A stretch of 64,000 nt of DNA from Clytia hemisphaerica (taxonomy: Eukaryota; Cnidaria; Hydrozoa; Leptothecata; Clytiidae): the NCBI GenBank assembly GCA_902728285.1, contig CACVBU010000391.1, forward strand, positions 62,001-126,000, given 5' to 3'. Within the stretch, counting starts at the first letter, position 1, and each line of letters begins with the position of its first letter. Shown in pieces: positions 46,860 through 59,139 of the stretch. The notes under the pieces were generated by a model that was not told the DNA's origin, did not search any database, and saw only the letters and a program-made list of their open reading frames with translations. A program made the position numbers and the translations under genes.

Positions 46860-47706
46860 TTTCAGCGAGTTTATCGTAGGATATCGAGGGTGACGGTAAG
46901 TGAAGATGACTCAAAATAAAGTCGCTAATTGAGATACGGCTCTATATCACCTTTGCTCACCTAAACAGACGACGGTATTTTGGTGTTTTTACCGTCGTCG
47001 AGCAAAGTGGATGGTGATTTTGAGATGACATGTCAACTTTGCTTTATACCGTCTCCCTCGATTTTTCTCGAATACATAAACACGCTATTGTTATCTCTTC
47101 AGCTGCACTAATAGACCTAATACTATCGTACGCCATTCCAATTTAATATTTTTATTAAGATACTATTTTTCACTTATTCTACCGCCTGAAATTATTTTTT
47201 TAAAGTAAAAAATGTATGAGATAATTTATATTTTTGTATTTAAATTAAACTATGTATCTCTTTTAGTACTTTTAATGATTTTTTTGGTTTATTTTTTCAT
47301 ACCTTTTTATTCGAATTTTTGTCATTATTTTTTTTGTGAGAGGATCTGTAAATTTTTGGTGAATTGAGAGAGGAAAATAAAAAGGCTTTATCTATAATTT
47401 TTCATCGAATTTTTACTGATGTAATCAATTAAAAGAAAAGAAAAGCCCAAAAGATCAAATTATAGATGAAATCCAGAAAGATATTCAGGAGTGGATTATT
47501 ATGGATTGAACAAAAAGAAAAACAAAAAGTTGAAATGATGAAGCTGAAAAATGGTAAAAAAAGGTTATATTACAGCAAGTCTTGTACTCAAACATACAAA
47601 GAACTACAGGCTTTTGAAGTTCAAAATTCTATGTCATCTGGAGTACGATTGACGTCAAATTTCCTATAAAACGTAACAGATTCCAAAGGATTTCGAAATA
47701 TAAATC
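46860..47706. other. Non-coding stretch with a small hairpin
   Basis: GACGACGGTATTTTGGTGTT then TTTACCGTCGTC (about 46970-47000) forms a perfect hairpin with 10-12 bp arms. Otherwise AT-rich. The ORF at 47466-47669 has no domain. Confidence 0.4.
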
Positions 47707-48216
47707 GCCATATCTTTTTGGACCTACACTTTTTTTTTTTATAACAACAATTTTATAAGAACAATGAGGCTCAAAAATGCCAAAAAATAAGAACAATTTA
47801 AGAACAATCCTGAGCCTGGAGTTGCTAAGTTTTAGGTAAAATAAGGGCCAAATTAATGAAATTAGGGTTCAAACCCAAAAATACCCCCAAATTTGCCCTA
47901 AAAATAAGAACAGGATAAGAACAATTTGAGGCTCGAAGTGCCAAAAAAATAAGAACAGCCGAGCCTCAACAAAAATTTACTGGTTCTTATAAAAAAAAAG
48001 TGTACCCCGGTGGGGTGGAGGTCCTATAAATTAACCTTTGTCCGTTCGTTCGTTCGTTCGTTATTAGCTTTCCTCGTGATTGGCTCATTAGTTTTTCTGA
48101 TTTTTTGCACAAAGATGTATAACTATAAACCCTCGAATGTGACGGGGCCCGATTTTCGAAAAAAAGAATTTTTGGCCAAATTTGGGCCAAAAAACGGGTT
48201 TTTTGGACTTTAGGTC
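47707..48216. repeat. Interspersed repeat R1, copy 4, with a MITE inside its left end
   Basis: The R1 start TTTTTGGACCTA is separated from CCCCGGTGGGGTGGAGG by a 276-bp MITE (47727-48002) plus a TA. After it come GGTCCTATAAATTAACC, (GTTC)n, GACGGGGCCCGATTTTCG and the right end TAGGTCCATAAAAGTATCAC. This is the shortest copy. Confidence 0.75.
47727..48002. mobile_element. 276-bp MITE with TA target, inside R1
   Basis: CACTTTTTTTTTTTATAA and TTATAAAAAAAAAGTG are the ends. TA stands on both sides (47725-47726, 48003-48004), and one TA is present in the empty R1 site GGACCTACCCCGG seen at 17803. The interior has AAGAACAAT/GAGGCTC motifs, a layout like the CACG...CGTG MITE though the sequence differs. 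Confidence 0.85.
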
Positions 48217-49143
48217 CATAAAAGTATCACTTGTTTGTGTGTTTGAGTATAGGACTTGTTGTAGTACACTTTTCTGAATCTCATGCTCAATCCGATGATA
48301 ACAATCATTTTTGTTGAATTCGACTTTTAAAAAATCCTGCATTGTAACACGCATGCGTAATTTGTTTGTCGTTCTTTTAGACCACATGCAGTAAATTCCC
48401 GTGATAAACGAAGAGGAATGAATCCGTAAGGGTTGTACAGTCACTCGTTCTTTATGAAATTATCGTTCTTTTTGCTTTTTTTAGCCAGGGAGGGGCACTC
48501 CTATGGTCATATGGTCCGACCCACGGCATGTGCTGCCCTTAAGGGTAGGTAACTATTTCGAGACCTTCGAAATGCACTGTAAGGGTGTACATACTTATTT
48601 TGAAAGAGTGCACTACAAGGATCTTCTTTTAGCTGGATACACTACTACTAAGTAACGGGGAAGATAAGTACAGGTACATTTTTTGAAAAAATTTTGAAAA
48701 TGAAAAAAAAAAATTTTTTCAAAAAATGTAGCTGTACTTATCTTCCCCGGTTATTAGTATTTTTTGAAAAGAATTTAAAAATGAAAAAATTAAAAAAAAA
48801 ATTTTTGAAAAATTGTCAAAATTGAAAATTCCAAAAAATTCGAAGAAAATTATAAGTACATAAAATTTGATATTTTAAAATTGAGAATTTTAAAATTTTT
48901 GAAAAACTAAAAATAAAAGTGGTCAAAATAAAAAATCGCCCGCGCGACAAAAATGATCCGCGCGACCAAAATGATTTGCGCGATTTGAAAAAATGCTGAG
49001 TTGTCGAAAATTTGAAAGGAATGAACTTTCAAATTTTGTTGAATATTTTGATGATTTGAAAATTTGGAAAGTGGTCAAAAATTGAAAAGGGGAAATTCCC
49101 TGTAAAAGTTGTTATTAGTTGGAGGCTGTACTTATAATAAAAG
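48217..49143. other. Probable left end region of the Polinton-like element
   Basis: An inverted repeat at about 48654-48753 (ACGGGGAAGATAAGTACAGG versus TGTACTTATCTTCCCCGG, arms about 40 bp, poly-A/T loop) may be a terminal or subterminal structure. It is followed by a very AT-rich tract with GCGCGA motifs (48939-48982) leading to the first polymerase ORF. The true element terminus and its 6-bp target duplication cannot be confirmed because the other end is outside the window. Confidence 0.4.
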
Positions 49144-50679
49144 ATGACCACAAATTTATTTCACTCAACTACTACTAAAATAAATAAGATGAATGAAACG
49201 GTTAAAGAGTTACGTGAGTATGGAAGGTTCCTTGGAATTCGTGGTTTATGGAGGAAAAACAAGGAACAACTTCGAGAGCATTTATTTAATAGTGTTTTTA
49301 AAGAAGTTAATGAAAGAATGCTTCGAAGACCGGACATGGATCCAGCAAGAGCCTATATGGAAGCTGAATTGTCTTTACGATCAAAGAAGCTTACAAATCA
49401 GAAAACATGGACAAAGCTAAAAGATGAGGCTAAGAAAGTAGATGTTAATGTGAGTCGACGATCTAAAAAATCAGAAGTTGAACGTCAGATTATCGAAAAA
49501 GATAGTCAAAACTTGTTTAAAAGATATCGAAAAGTTCGCACGAAGAAGAGTTTCTTAGAAGAAGTTCAAGATCTTGTTGCTCATGTTGATCTTATTGAGG
49601 ATGGTGAGATAGTAAAAAGAATTGAACTTAAAGGTAATTTAAACAATGTAAGCAGCAAGTTGATTATGAAAAAATTGATACCACACATTGAAATGCGGGT
49701 AAAGGTGATTTATTCGTTTACAGCAGATATTTATCGAGGCGCTGGTGAGGTTACAGAATATTATAAGACTCTTGAGAATCGCGGTTTATTTACAAGTGTT
49801 GAAGAGATTAGAAATTATATTGAGGAATGCGAACAAAAACGGTTAGATTTAGAAAACGAAGAAGTTTGGTCTAAAGCATACATGCCTGAAGAGCAAACAA
49901 CAGATATAAAAGGTAATCACATGGGAAAGGTGATGTTTAAAAGTGTTCAAGTTAAGCTAGTTGCTTCAAATGAGCCTTTGATGGGGTGTGGGCCATTGCC
50001 AGAATGGTTAGCAAAGAAGCGATGTATTTATGCGATCGATAAATATGATGATAATCTTTGCGTTTGGAGGTGTTTAGCGATATATAAGCGTTTAGAAAGT
50101 GGTAGAACTAATCAGGTTGAAAAGCGAACATGTATAGCAGCTCTTGAATTAGCTAGAGACTATTATGGAGATCTAACTTTGACGAAGGAAACTGTTAGGG
50201 CAACAAAATTGATTGATTTTGAAGGTATTGCAAAGCATCATGATGTTAACATCATGCTTTATGAGCCAAAACAAAAAAAAGAGATTTGGCGGCTTGTTTA
50301 TGGTAAATTTCAATATAAGAAAGATTTACCTACGATGAATATTGGTTTGTTAGACGGTCACTGTTTTTATATTAAAGATGTAAGTATTTTAGCGAAAAGA
50401 TGGGAATGTAAAGGATGTAAGCAAGTTTTTAAACGGAGCGATCATTTACTGGAACATTTACAAAAGGATCGATGTAACGGAGGAAAAACGAAGGAAATAT
50501 GTAAAGGAAAACAGTTTAGACGAATTTTTAGCGCTTCAGATAATGTGTTTTATGGAGGTGATACAGGGTTTAGTTATACAGCTTGTCAGTGGATTGAGGC
50601 TGAGAGTGAAAAGTTAGGAAAACACATTCATCACAAAATGTGCGGACATGGTGGAGAGACAGGTGATGGTTATGATTAA
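49144..50679 (+). pseudogene. Polinton-type DNA polymerase B, N-terminal part
   Basis: A 511-codon frame. The likely functional start is MNETVKELR (49189) or the upstream MTTNLF. Residues about 16-50 form a SAP/Rho-N-like helix pair (VKELREYGRFLGIRGLWRK) and about 82-115 a second one. The middle holds DNLCVWRCLAIY (Cys at 306), a block typical of the upstream region of Polinton/adintovirus polymerases and reminiscent of a cysteine-protease core, with GHCFYIKD further on. A zinc finger with CKGC (first Cys at 422) and HLLEHLQKDRC follows. The frame is lost at about 50660, where the homologous reading continues in the next frame (50648-52023). A one-base change is enough to explain this. Codon use is uniform and intronless, unlike the host genes. 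Fragment of one broken polymerase gene. Confidence 0.8.
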
Positions 50680-52023
50680 AGACGATGAAGGGGAAGAAAA
50701 GCCTGATTTTTATGTTGTAGATGGATATGAGCCAGAAACGAATACTGTGTATCAATATCACGGTTGTAAATGGCACGGTCATACATGTTTGGAAAATAGG
50801 ACAAACAGACAGAAAAAAAGCTATTATTCTACAAAGGCTAGAGACTATCATATTGTAAATAGTGGCTATAACTTGGTAAAGGTTTGGGAATGTGAGAAAC
50901 CAGAGTTGAGTAACAAGTTTTTTGAGTGGAAATTTACTCCTTATCCACATTTTATTGTGTATGATTTTGAAGCACGAGTTTTACCTGAAAATATTCGACC
51001 TACAGAAGACCTAACCTATATCCACAAGCAAGTAGCAGTTAGCGTTGCAATTCACGACAGTTTGAGTGAAGAACCAGTGTATCTTGAAGATGCAGATCCA
51101 AAAGAATTGACGCGACGATTTATGGAAGTTTTATATCAGAAACAAGAAGCTATTGTAGAGGACGTTGAAAAGATTTATCCTCGTCCTAGCGACTTTAAGA
51201 TGTTACCTAAAAAAGCTAGGAGTCGTTGGAATGAGTGGGTAAATCAGGTTCCAGTGTATGGGTTTAATAGCGGAAAATATGATTTGAATTTGATCAAAGA
51301 GCATTTAGTAAGCGGCGCTAGTGAGGATGAAACAATTAAAGTTGCGAAAAAGGACAACAGTTATATGTTTTTAATTTCGAGTAAGTTAAAATTTTTGGAT
51401 GTAAGGAATTATATTGCCCCAGGTCAAAATCTTGATATGTGGTGTAAATCCATGGCTTGTGTTGTGAAAAAATTAGTGTTTCCTTACGAATGGTTAGATC
51501 ATTATGATAAACTGGAAAGATCATGTACTGAGATAGTTTGGCAAGATTTTAAGAACCGACTGTCTGGCGGTGATGATGAAAAGGCAAAAGCGGATTATGA
51601 CACATTTGTAAGTGAATATATTGAAAAGAGAGGTTTAGTGACAATGCGTGAAGTTCTCCGAGAATATAATATTGCGGATGTTGTACCGTTTGTAGAGGCT
51701 GTTGAAAAGACTAGGAAGCTATATTATCCTGATAAAATTGACATGTTGAAAGATGTTGTTAGTATACCCGGACTTTCTATGAGATATGCGCTTAACAAAG
51801 CTTTATCTGAGAAAAAGTCTTTGAATTTATATGCGCCTGGTGGTTTATGTGAAAAATGTCGCGTTGTTGAGGAAGATCTTAGATCTTGCGATTGTTTTGG
51901 ATCTATTAAATCTGGAGCATTTTGTGAAGACTGCTTAGCTGATAAGGAAAGATTGAAAAAATGTAAATGTGATGAAAATACAGTCTATAATTTGTTGAAG
52001 ACTGGCATGGTAGGTGGGCCTTC
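50648..52023 (+). pseudogene. Polinton-type DNA polymerase B, endonuclease-like and exonuclease part
   Basis: Overlaps the preceding frame by 32 bp. Residues 17-80 carry a restriction-endonuclease-like domain (PDFYVVDGYEPET, VYQYHGCKWHG, later YNLVKVWECE), found fused to polymerases of Polintons and related viruses. The 3'-5' exonuclease follows: ExoI YDFEARV (Asp106, Glu108) and ExoII GFNSGKYDLNLI. A cysteine-rich insertion (CEKCRVVEEDLRSCDCFG, CEDCLADKERLKKCKCD) lies near the end, then TGMVGGPS. The frame is cut at 52023 by the 9.04-kb insertion and resumes at 61073. The residues after 52023 in this frame belong to the inserted element. Confidence 0.82.
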
Positions 52024-54932
52024 CAGTGGCGTAGCCAGGATTTTCAAGGGGTGTCGCAAATTTCAATTTTCAAATGGGCGGATGGAGGGCGGTTGTTAAT
52101 TTCATTAGGGCGGTGTTAAAATATAACGCCCAAATACTTCCAAACAACCGGGGGACGTTATGGGCTGCAGATCCCAATACCTGTGAACCCCAAACACAGG
52201 CCACGTTGCACGTGGTTAACCGGCAACTCACCATTAGACGAGTTTACATTTGATCGAAAATATTCAAAGAGTGAGTGTCTCGTTCGTAATAATAGCTTGC
52301 GGTTTCTAAAAGAATGATATTGCCCTTTGGGAAATTCCTTTTGTCCTAGGGAAATTCCCGGACGAAACTAAAATAGTACCGCTATATATTACTCTTTCTC
52401 ATATGTACTATTAGCCTAGAAATCTAAGCTAGTTTGATTCAGTCACTTGGATAAATCTGATGGTTAAGTTGTGACTGAATAACTAGCTTAGGGACAGTAA
52501 ATTGGTAGCTTATCAACTGACAAAAATATGAAATCACATCACACACAGAACATAATATCAAAACATTATTTAGAACTTTTTTATTTTGTCTTTTTTTCTA
52601 TCTTCTGATTGGCTCTTATTGTAAGATTAGATAAACAAACTCTCCGTCTTACAGTTTATGCGCTCCTTTTGTAAAATATAAAATGAAATTCTATTGTAAA
52701 GTGTGCCGATGGAGAGTGAATGAAAAATTTGTTCATTTTTTTCAAAAAGTTATGTTCGTGTTATATGGAAAAGTCGGTTAGTGTAAAACGCAGGTCACAG
52801 GTCACAGGTCGCAGGTCACAGGTCACAGGTCAGTGATGACAGGTTAACTCTAATCAATGTCATTGCAGAGGAAAATGTTTGGAAAACACAAAGAATTATC
52901 AAAAACATAATTATCAAGCAATTTCATCCATATAAAACCATTTCAAACATCAAAATTTAACCATGTGCTTTTATCGATCTTTCGCAGTTTGCGCCGTGTA
53001 TAACGCAGACCAGAAAATATTTGAAACCATATTATACGTATAACAGGTATATACATATTGTAATGTCTGTAATGTTATATGATGGTTACATACATATAAT
53101 AAAACACATCGCTCTAAAACTACCTTCTCAGAGAACTCACGAGCTTCTGATTGGTGTAATTTTATATCCAGCCATATTGTTATCATCACATTCGGTATGC
53201 TAAATATTTTTGGTGTTTTTCTCTTGTAAGACATGATATTTTGTGATTCTGTCAATATTTTTGTCAAAAATTGTCATTAAGACATTAAAATAATAACTGA
53301 ATAATTAATTAGTTCCATCCTTCTAAAACCACTCTCTTAGGGACCTTGCAAGCTTCTGTTTGGTGCCATTTTTTATCCATTCACACCATCCACATCACAT
53401 TTTGTATAATAAATATTTTTCGTGCTTTTGTCTTATTAGGCATCATATTTTATGATTTTGTCATTATTTTTGTAAGTAAGTGTCACTAGGTTGTTATTCT
53501 ATTCAATTGTCATTTTATAATATCTAAATAACATGTATTACCTTTTTTGTAATTTAATGCGTTATGTATTGATGTTATGTTATGTATATGTTATGATCTT
53601 ATTATCTTTTTTCCGGTCTGCACTTTGTTGACCTGTGACCTGTGACCTGTGACCTGCGACCTGTGACCTGTGACCTGCGTTTTACACTAACCGTGGAAAA
53701 GTCAACAAGAGACAAATTCGTTTATTGAGTGATAATTTTGTGATTTGACATAAAAGTATTTTTTATGATTTTTACAAAGCTCGTCATAAAAATAACCTTC
53801 AACAAAAGAAATAAAAATTACTTTAGACTAGCAGGCTAAAATACCGTATACAAAACAATGTAATCAATCCCCCAAAAAATAACATTTTCTTGAGTCTTGA
53901 TCTCGTATAGCTGTCACTGAAAAAAAGCACCGACAATTTTACGTTCTTCGAAAACGAAAGATGTCATTGTCTGTAAAATCGAGCATAAAGTCTCAAATTC
54001 ATAAAACAACAAGAAACCACAACCAGTCAAAAACCAAGAACTGTCTATCATCTATCCATTACAGTATAATACAATATCATTTCATGCAATCCAATCAGAA
54101 TACAGAACTACAGCATAGGATCTGTACAAGGGGGCTACAAGTACTCTCTCTTATATATTGCCACAAACGATAGTCAATGTTCAATCACAAATCTTTACTT
54201 TATTATTTGCCATTCTGGAAACAAGCAACTTTTGCTGTCTTTACGACGAATAATAGCATTCTTTTTTCTTCATCAGTTCAATTCTTCCCAAAAACAAGAG
54301 AAGCACTATCAGGTCGGGATCAGGTCTTGAAAAATTTTTCTGATACAGTATTGCAAATATATCTTTCGGCTCTCTCATGGTAATAGTCTCACATCATAAT
54401 ATAATCGAAGAAAGATCTTGCATTCAATGAGTCTTTTCCTCTTCTACTCGTTTTCTGATAAAAAAATAATTATAATTTACGGTCACCGACGAGACCTCTT
54501 TTGTTCTGCTAACAATTTAACAAAGAGGATAACAATAAATATTAAAGTCGGTAGCCGTGTCATTGTTTTTGTGCAGACGATGAAGGCCAAAGTGAAGAAA
54601 AATTTCTTATTTTACGGTCCCGGAGCTGTCTTCATTTCTACCGAGCTCTACTAAGCTAAGGAATCGCAATACTGAATTTTGATTCGGTACCGTAGATTTA
54701 TTAAAATCTAAATATCTCCGCCAATTTAAAACATCGCCGCCAATTGAAAACCGCCCATTGAAGGCGACGTGATTTTCTAAAAAAGCCGCAAGCCGCGCGT
54801 GTCCGTACAAGCGCTAGTCGCCGCGTGTCGTCCTCTTACCAGCGCTTTTTATTTCTTGTCTTTCAAAAACTTTTGTTTGTCAAAAAAGGGTGTCGCTGAG
54901 TCTTCAGGAGCGACACCCTAGTGACGCCACTG
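52024..54932. mobile_element. hAT-like element forming the left third of the composite
   Basis: The left end CAGTGGCGTAGCC then GGGGTGTCGC, and the right end GCGACACCCTAGTGACGCCACTG, are inverted relatives. Its right end is not followed by CCTTC but by CTAGACTGGCACG. Non-autonomous: no transposase exon is recognised. It is interrupted by the element at 52775-53693. Confidence 0.65.
52775..53693. mobile_element. 0.9-kb element, CAGGTCA-array TIRs, 9-bp TSD
   Basis: CGGTTAGTGTAAAACGCAGG then six or so CAGGTCA/CAGGTCG units at the left, with the exact mirror at the right ending CCTGCGTTTTACACTAACCG (TIR about 57 bp). TGGAAAAGT is duplicated at 52766-52774 and 53694-53702. A 9-bp duplication with long repetitive TIRs suggests the MULE/Foldback group. 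The interior is a roughly 220-bp unit in tandem (CTAAAAC...CTCTCTTAG at 53325 and a relative at 53112), shared with 12130-13165. Confidence 0.85.
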
Positions 54933-56002
54933 CTAGACTGGCACGCCAGTCGGGCTGGAACGGTATCACGCGGGAAAAGTGAGCGTAGGAGTTAGGTAAG
55001 CGTAGGAAGAAATTTTGTCGGCGGCGAGGGCTGAAAGCCCGACTGGAGCGAAACCCCAGGAAGGAAAAAACGGCTAAGCTGAAGCCCCAATCTTACAACG
55101 CCAGATTTCGGCGTTGTAGAAATGAATGAACTTTGAGAAATTCGTGAAATGAGAAATGAAAACTTCCGTCAAAGTCGCAGATCGTGTTGTTTTGATTTTT
55201 GAGGAGGGAGTGATTGGAAAAAATAATGGCTGACTTCTAGTGGAAATTTTTATTTGAAAAGATTTTGTTTTGTTTCTTGTTTCTTATTGATGAGTCTCTT
55301 CTTTTGTGTATATGTGGCTTTTCTTTATGGTTCTCTGCATGCAAAATTCTTTGGCTCATTTTGATTGTTTTTTGTTTTGACTTGAGAGGCAAGAGAAGAT
55401 GGAAATCTTGTAACATCAGTTATCAGAAACTTGTTGACTTGTTATCTTTCCTATTCATAACTCATTCAATTTTAGGAATGGAGTATTCAGATTGCAAACA
55501 CTATGGACTGTGAGTTTTTTTTTCATTTCAGCTTTCTTTTTCCTAGGTTTGCAGGTGATAATCAAAGGGATAACCCAGGTACAGTAGCTAACAATTATTT
55601 ACTGACATTCAAACACATAAGACGTTTTAATTTTCCAGGACTCACAAGTCAAAGGTTCTTTATCAAAAATATATGGTTGTTGGACTACCAGAGACTACTA
55701 CACGACACTGACACAATGTCGTGTGTATTGGAAGTGCTACAAACTTTTGTGAATATCTACCTGGTTATCCCTTTGTTTTGAGTTTAATACGTACTGTATC
55801 TATCCCTATGATAAAATTACACAGTTTGAGTAGAAATAAAGTTATGGTAAAGCGGCACTGACAAATTTCTCCAAAAAATATTTTCTTTCAAATTATGAAA
55901 TATTAAAAGTCTTCTTACATCTAAAAATGATTAAATTTTTTCGCCATGCTTATGTTTTACTCAATTCTAGTATTTTTTCCAAAACTTATATATACTTACG
56001 TA
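54933..56002 (+). other. Right-hand composite sequence, possible small spliced ORF
   Basis: The opening CTAGACTGGCACGCCAGTCG is a short palindrome, and 54960-55090 is GC-richer. Three tiny splice-consistent exons (55476-55509, 55547-55578, 55639-55781) are in phase from an ATG to a TGA and would encode about 68 residues with no known domain. The minimal exon sizes make chance likely, so it is not claimed as a gene. Confidence 0.3.
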
Positions 56003-56042
56003 GGGCATACTGGAGAAGTGGGACGTGGGACGGTGGGACGCT

Positions 56043-56450
56043 CAGGTGGGACGCTCGAGTGGGACGCTCAGGTGGGACGCTCAAGTGGGACGGTAGTGGG
56101 ACGCTAAGGTGGGACGGTAGTGGGACGCTAAGGTGGGACGGTAGTGGGACGCTAAGGTGGGACGGTAGTGGGACGCTAAAGTGGGACGGTAGTGGGACGC
56201 TAAGGTGGGACGGTAGTGGGACGCTAAGGTGGGACGGTAGTGGGACGCTAAGGTGGGACGGTAGTGGGACGCTCAAGTGGGACGGTAGTGGGACGCTCAA
56301 GTGGGACGGTAGTGGGACGCTCAAGTGGGACGGTAGTGGGACGCTAAGGTGGGACGGTAGTGGGACGCTAAAGTGGGACGGTAGTGGGACGCTAAGGTGG
56401 GACGGTAGTGGGACGCTAAGGTGGGACGGTAGTGGGACGGTAGTGGGACG
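56043..56450 (+). repeat. 24-bp minisatellite, left arm (about 17 units)
   Basis: Tandem GTGGGACGGTA/GTGGGACGCTAAG units, with a run of CTCAAG variants at 56270-56325. Left arm of the 56003-58886 element. Confidence 0.9.
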
Positions 56451-56698
56451 CTCTTTTATATGTATTTTGTCTTTTTCTTTTTATAATACAGTGAAGAGGG
56501 ACAGGTCAAGTACTTATAAACAATACACAGATCGATCGAAATGTTTTTGACTTTTTTCATAGTGAATGGATTATAAAATAATAACATAATCAATTTGATC
56601 GAAGCTACAAAGACCTAGCCCATGAGGTCCAAGGTCAGTTCACCCGTATATGCAGTAGTGTTTTTTATAAGGATTTTTGAATTGCGTAAGATCGTATC

Positions 56699-56773
56699 GG
56701 CTCGATAGTACATTGCTAGCGTGCCGGACTCAGAATCATTGACAAGAGACTTTGGTAGTTCGAGCCCAGGGTC
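56699..56773 (+). repeat. tRNA-like sequence (diverged)
   Basis: GGCTCGATAGTACATTGCTA then GCGTGCCGGACTCAGAATC resembles a tRNA D-arm/anticodon region with a degenerate A box, and GGTAGTTCGAGCCC gives a B-box. The acceptor stem does not pair, so it is a tRNA relic or SINE head rather than a working tRNA. Confidence 0.5.
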
Positions 56774-58053
56774 AAATTTTCAGTTTTGAAAAAAAATTCT
56801 AAGTCGCAAGGCGTTCTAATCATTTAGCTACATTTCACTCTTGGTGTTTTCAAGTTAGTCTTTAATTATTGGAAATATGAATTAAAAAGGAAAATACTTT
56901 CATTTGTCTTTTTTTCTACGCTCAATGTCAATTTTCAGGATAGGACTCGAGGTTTGTTTACATCAGAGGAAACCCCGTTCTATTTAATTGTTAAAAAAAT
57001 TCCATGACACAGCATTCGAAAAAGTAGAATAATTGGGCTTTCCACAAGTATATTACTTTTTGATAAATATAACGAGATTGCTCACGGAAATATCTAACCC
57101 GGGCCTGTCAATCATTTGTTCCGTTCTTTCCCAGGAAAATCAATTTTCACGTATTCTCCAAGGAAAATCACAGCACTTTATTGATTTTCTTTTGAAAGAA
57201 AAGGTATTTCCCTTGCAAAAAATACAAAATAACTGAAATTCCTTGAGCAATCATTAGTTGAATTTTTCTTTTTGAAAAAGAAGATTATTATTCCCTTAAG
57301 AAACCACAGAAAATCAATTTCCTATGCGAAAATTCATAGCCTGTCTTATTTAATTGGAAATACAGATTTTATTTATTTTTCTCTTGGAAAACTGCTCAGA
57401 ATGATGATTTCACAAACTGGGGGGAGGAGTCTTCAAAAGTCATGCATCCGACATCATCTAGTCCAACAGCTAAAAGTCCGATAAGGCAATCGAAGGTTGC
57501 TCCAGTTTTTCCGAACCGATTTTGTCCGGCAAAAAGTGTCAAAAGAATATTTGTTTCAGAAAAACGTTATTAGCCTGTCTGACTAGCCAACCAATTTTTA
57601 ACACTTCAAGTAGGCGGAGGACCGTGTCCGTCTAGTACAGACTTTTAAACTAAATTTAGGGAAAAAATCTCTCAAAGGGTCCCAAATCATCAAAATTTTG
57701 TCTCTCAAAGGGGCGATTTTCGATTTTTGCCTCGGACATACCTGTCACCTCGCAAACCTAGTACCCCCCCCCCCGGAGCATCCGTACCCCTTTTTGCCGA
57801 TATCCCCCCCATGTATATCTCGAGGAAAGTGTATTGGAACTTTGTATGATTCAAAGACAGATTTTGGATGAAAATTGTATCAAAAGTATCAAAAGATTAA
57901 AGGACAACAACAAGATCTGCTATTTAAAAAGATAAATTTCTCGTCCTCCGTGTTTGAAAAATCAATATTTTTGATTAGGTCTGAAATATTTTTGATCAGG
58001 TCTGAAATATTTTTGATCCCTGTGGATAGATTAGTTTAGAAAAGAAAAAAAAA

Positions 58054-58128
58054 TACGTGTGGGGGAATCGAACCCTGGACCACCTGACCTTGAATCAATT
58101 GCTCTACCGACTGAGCTAGCTAGTCATG
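58054..58128 (-). tRNA. tRNA-like sequence, probably a pseudo-tRNA
   Basis: The minus strand reads TAGCTCAGTCGGTAGAGC (good A box and D-arm), a loop with CAA in the anticodon position, and GGGTTCGATTCCC (good B box and T-loop), followed by T8-rich sequence that could stop Pol III. The acceptor stem (GACTAGC against ACACGTA) and outer T-stem mispair, so it is most likely a tRNA pseudogene or SINE head. Confidence 0.5.
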
Positions 58129-58416
58129 TTTCTATAGTGAGAGCAAATGCTTTTTATAGTGAGAGCAAATGCTTTTATATTGCCATAAAAAGTAATAAAA
58201 AGTGACGTAATGTAATTGCGTAAAACATTTTCATTCGCGCATACAAACAATAGGCAGGATTTTCATTGTTATTTTGTCGATACTGGCGTAATCATTTGAG
58301 AGTATTCCGATCAGAATAACAACTAATACTGAAAGTATTCATTTACTCATATTGAGTTCTTTTTTACTCGTACATAATTATCAGAGAAGCAAAAATACAA
58401 AAGCCTTACGAGAGAG

Positions 58417-58862
58417 CGTCCCACTACCGTCCCACCTTAGCGTCCCACTACAGTCCCACCTGAGCGTCCCACTACCGTCCCACCTTAGCGTCCCACTACC
58501 GTCCCACCTTAGCGTCCCACTACCGTCCCACCTTAGCGTCCCACTACCGTCCCACTTTAGCGTCCCACTACCGTCCCACCTTAGCGTCCCACTACCGTCC
58601 CACCTTAGCGTCCCACTACCGTCCCACTACCGTCCCACCTTAGCGTCCCACTACCGTCCCACCTTAGCGTCCCACTACCGTCCCTCTTTAGCGTCCCACT
58701 ACCGTCCCACCTTAGCGTCCCACTACCGTCCCACCTTAGCGTCCCACTACCGTCCCACCTTAGCGTCCCACTACCGTCCCACCTTAGCGTCCCACTACCG
58801 TCCCACCTTAGCGTCCCACTACCGTCCCACCTGAGCGTCCCACCTGAGCGTCCCACCGTCCC
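58417..58862 (-). repeat. 24-bp minisatellite, right arm (about 18 units)
   Basis: Reverse complement of the left-arm unit (CTTAGCGTCCCAC plus TACCGTCCCAC). A single variant unit with TCCCTC lies at 58680. Right arm of the 56003-58886 element. Confidence 0.9.
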
Positions 58863-59139
58863 ACGTCCCACTTCTCCAGTATGCCCTTACGTAGAGGGAA
58901 ATTTAGCAGAATTTATGGAGAAAATTAAGAATTCTCAGTTTGGCAACAAAGATTTCTCAAACGTACTGTACACATAGTACCTACTATAACTTTAAACATT
59001 TACATATTTTTAAATTGCCATATTAGTGTGGCAAGAAAACTCATTTTTTTCATTCAGCCATAAATCTTCAAGTGTGAAGTTAATTTTATAGTACACATAC
59101 TTACAATTTACAGAAAAATGGGTGATAAGTATATGTCAC

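Larger units (their letters stand above)
56003..58886. mobile_element. 2.9-kb element with 24-bp minisatellite TIRs, 7-bp TSD TTACGTA
   Basis: GGGCATACTGGAGAAGTGGG at 56003 is mirrored by CCCACTTCTCCAGTATGCCC ending at 58886. TTACGTA is duplicated at 55996-56002 and 58887-58893. Each terminal repeat runs about 450 bp and consists mainly of a 24-bp unit, GTGGGACGGTA plus GTGGGACGCTAAG, with AAG/CAAG variants (left 56043-56450, right 58417-58855). Being 24 bp long, the unit is open in several frames, which creates spurious repeat proteins. The centre has tRNA-like sequences at 56699 and 58054 but no transposase. Confidence 0.88.

Noticed and set aside
55927-56550. 207-codon ORF of GTLRWDGS repeats and its mirror ORFs
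   Set aside because: The 24-bp minisatellite unit is a multiple of three, so several frames stay open by repetition. It lies in a transposon terminal repeat.
58054-58128. Functional tRNA-Leu(CAA)
   Set aside because: A and B boxes are good, but the acceptor and outer T stems do not pair; kept only as a tRNA-like sequence.
58417-58862. CRISPR-like regular array
   Set aside because: Units are contiguous tandem repeats without unique spacers, and the DNA is animal nuclear.
58352-58871. Repeat-protein ORFs on both strands
   Set aside because: Mirror arm of the same minisatellite; no independent coding evidence.
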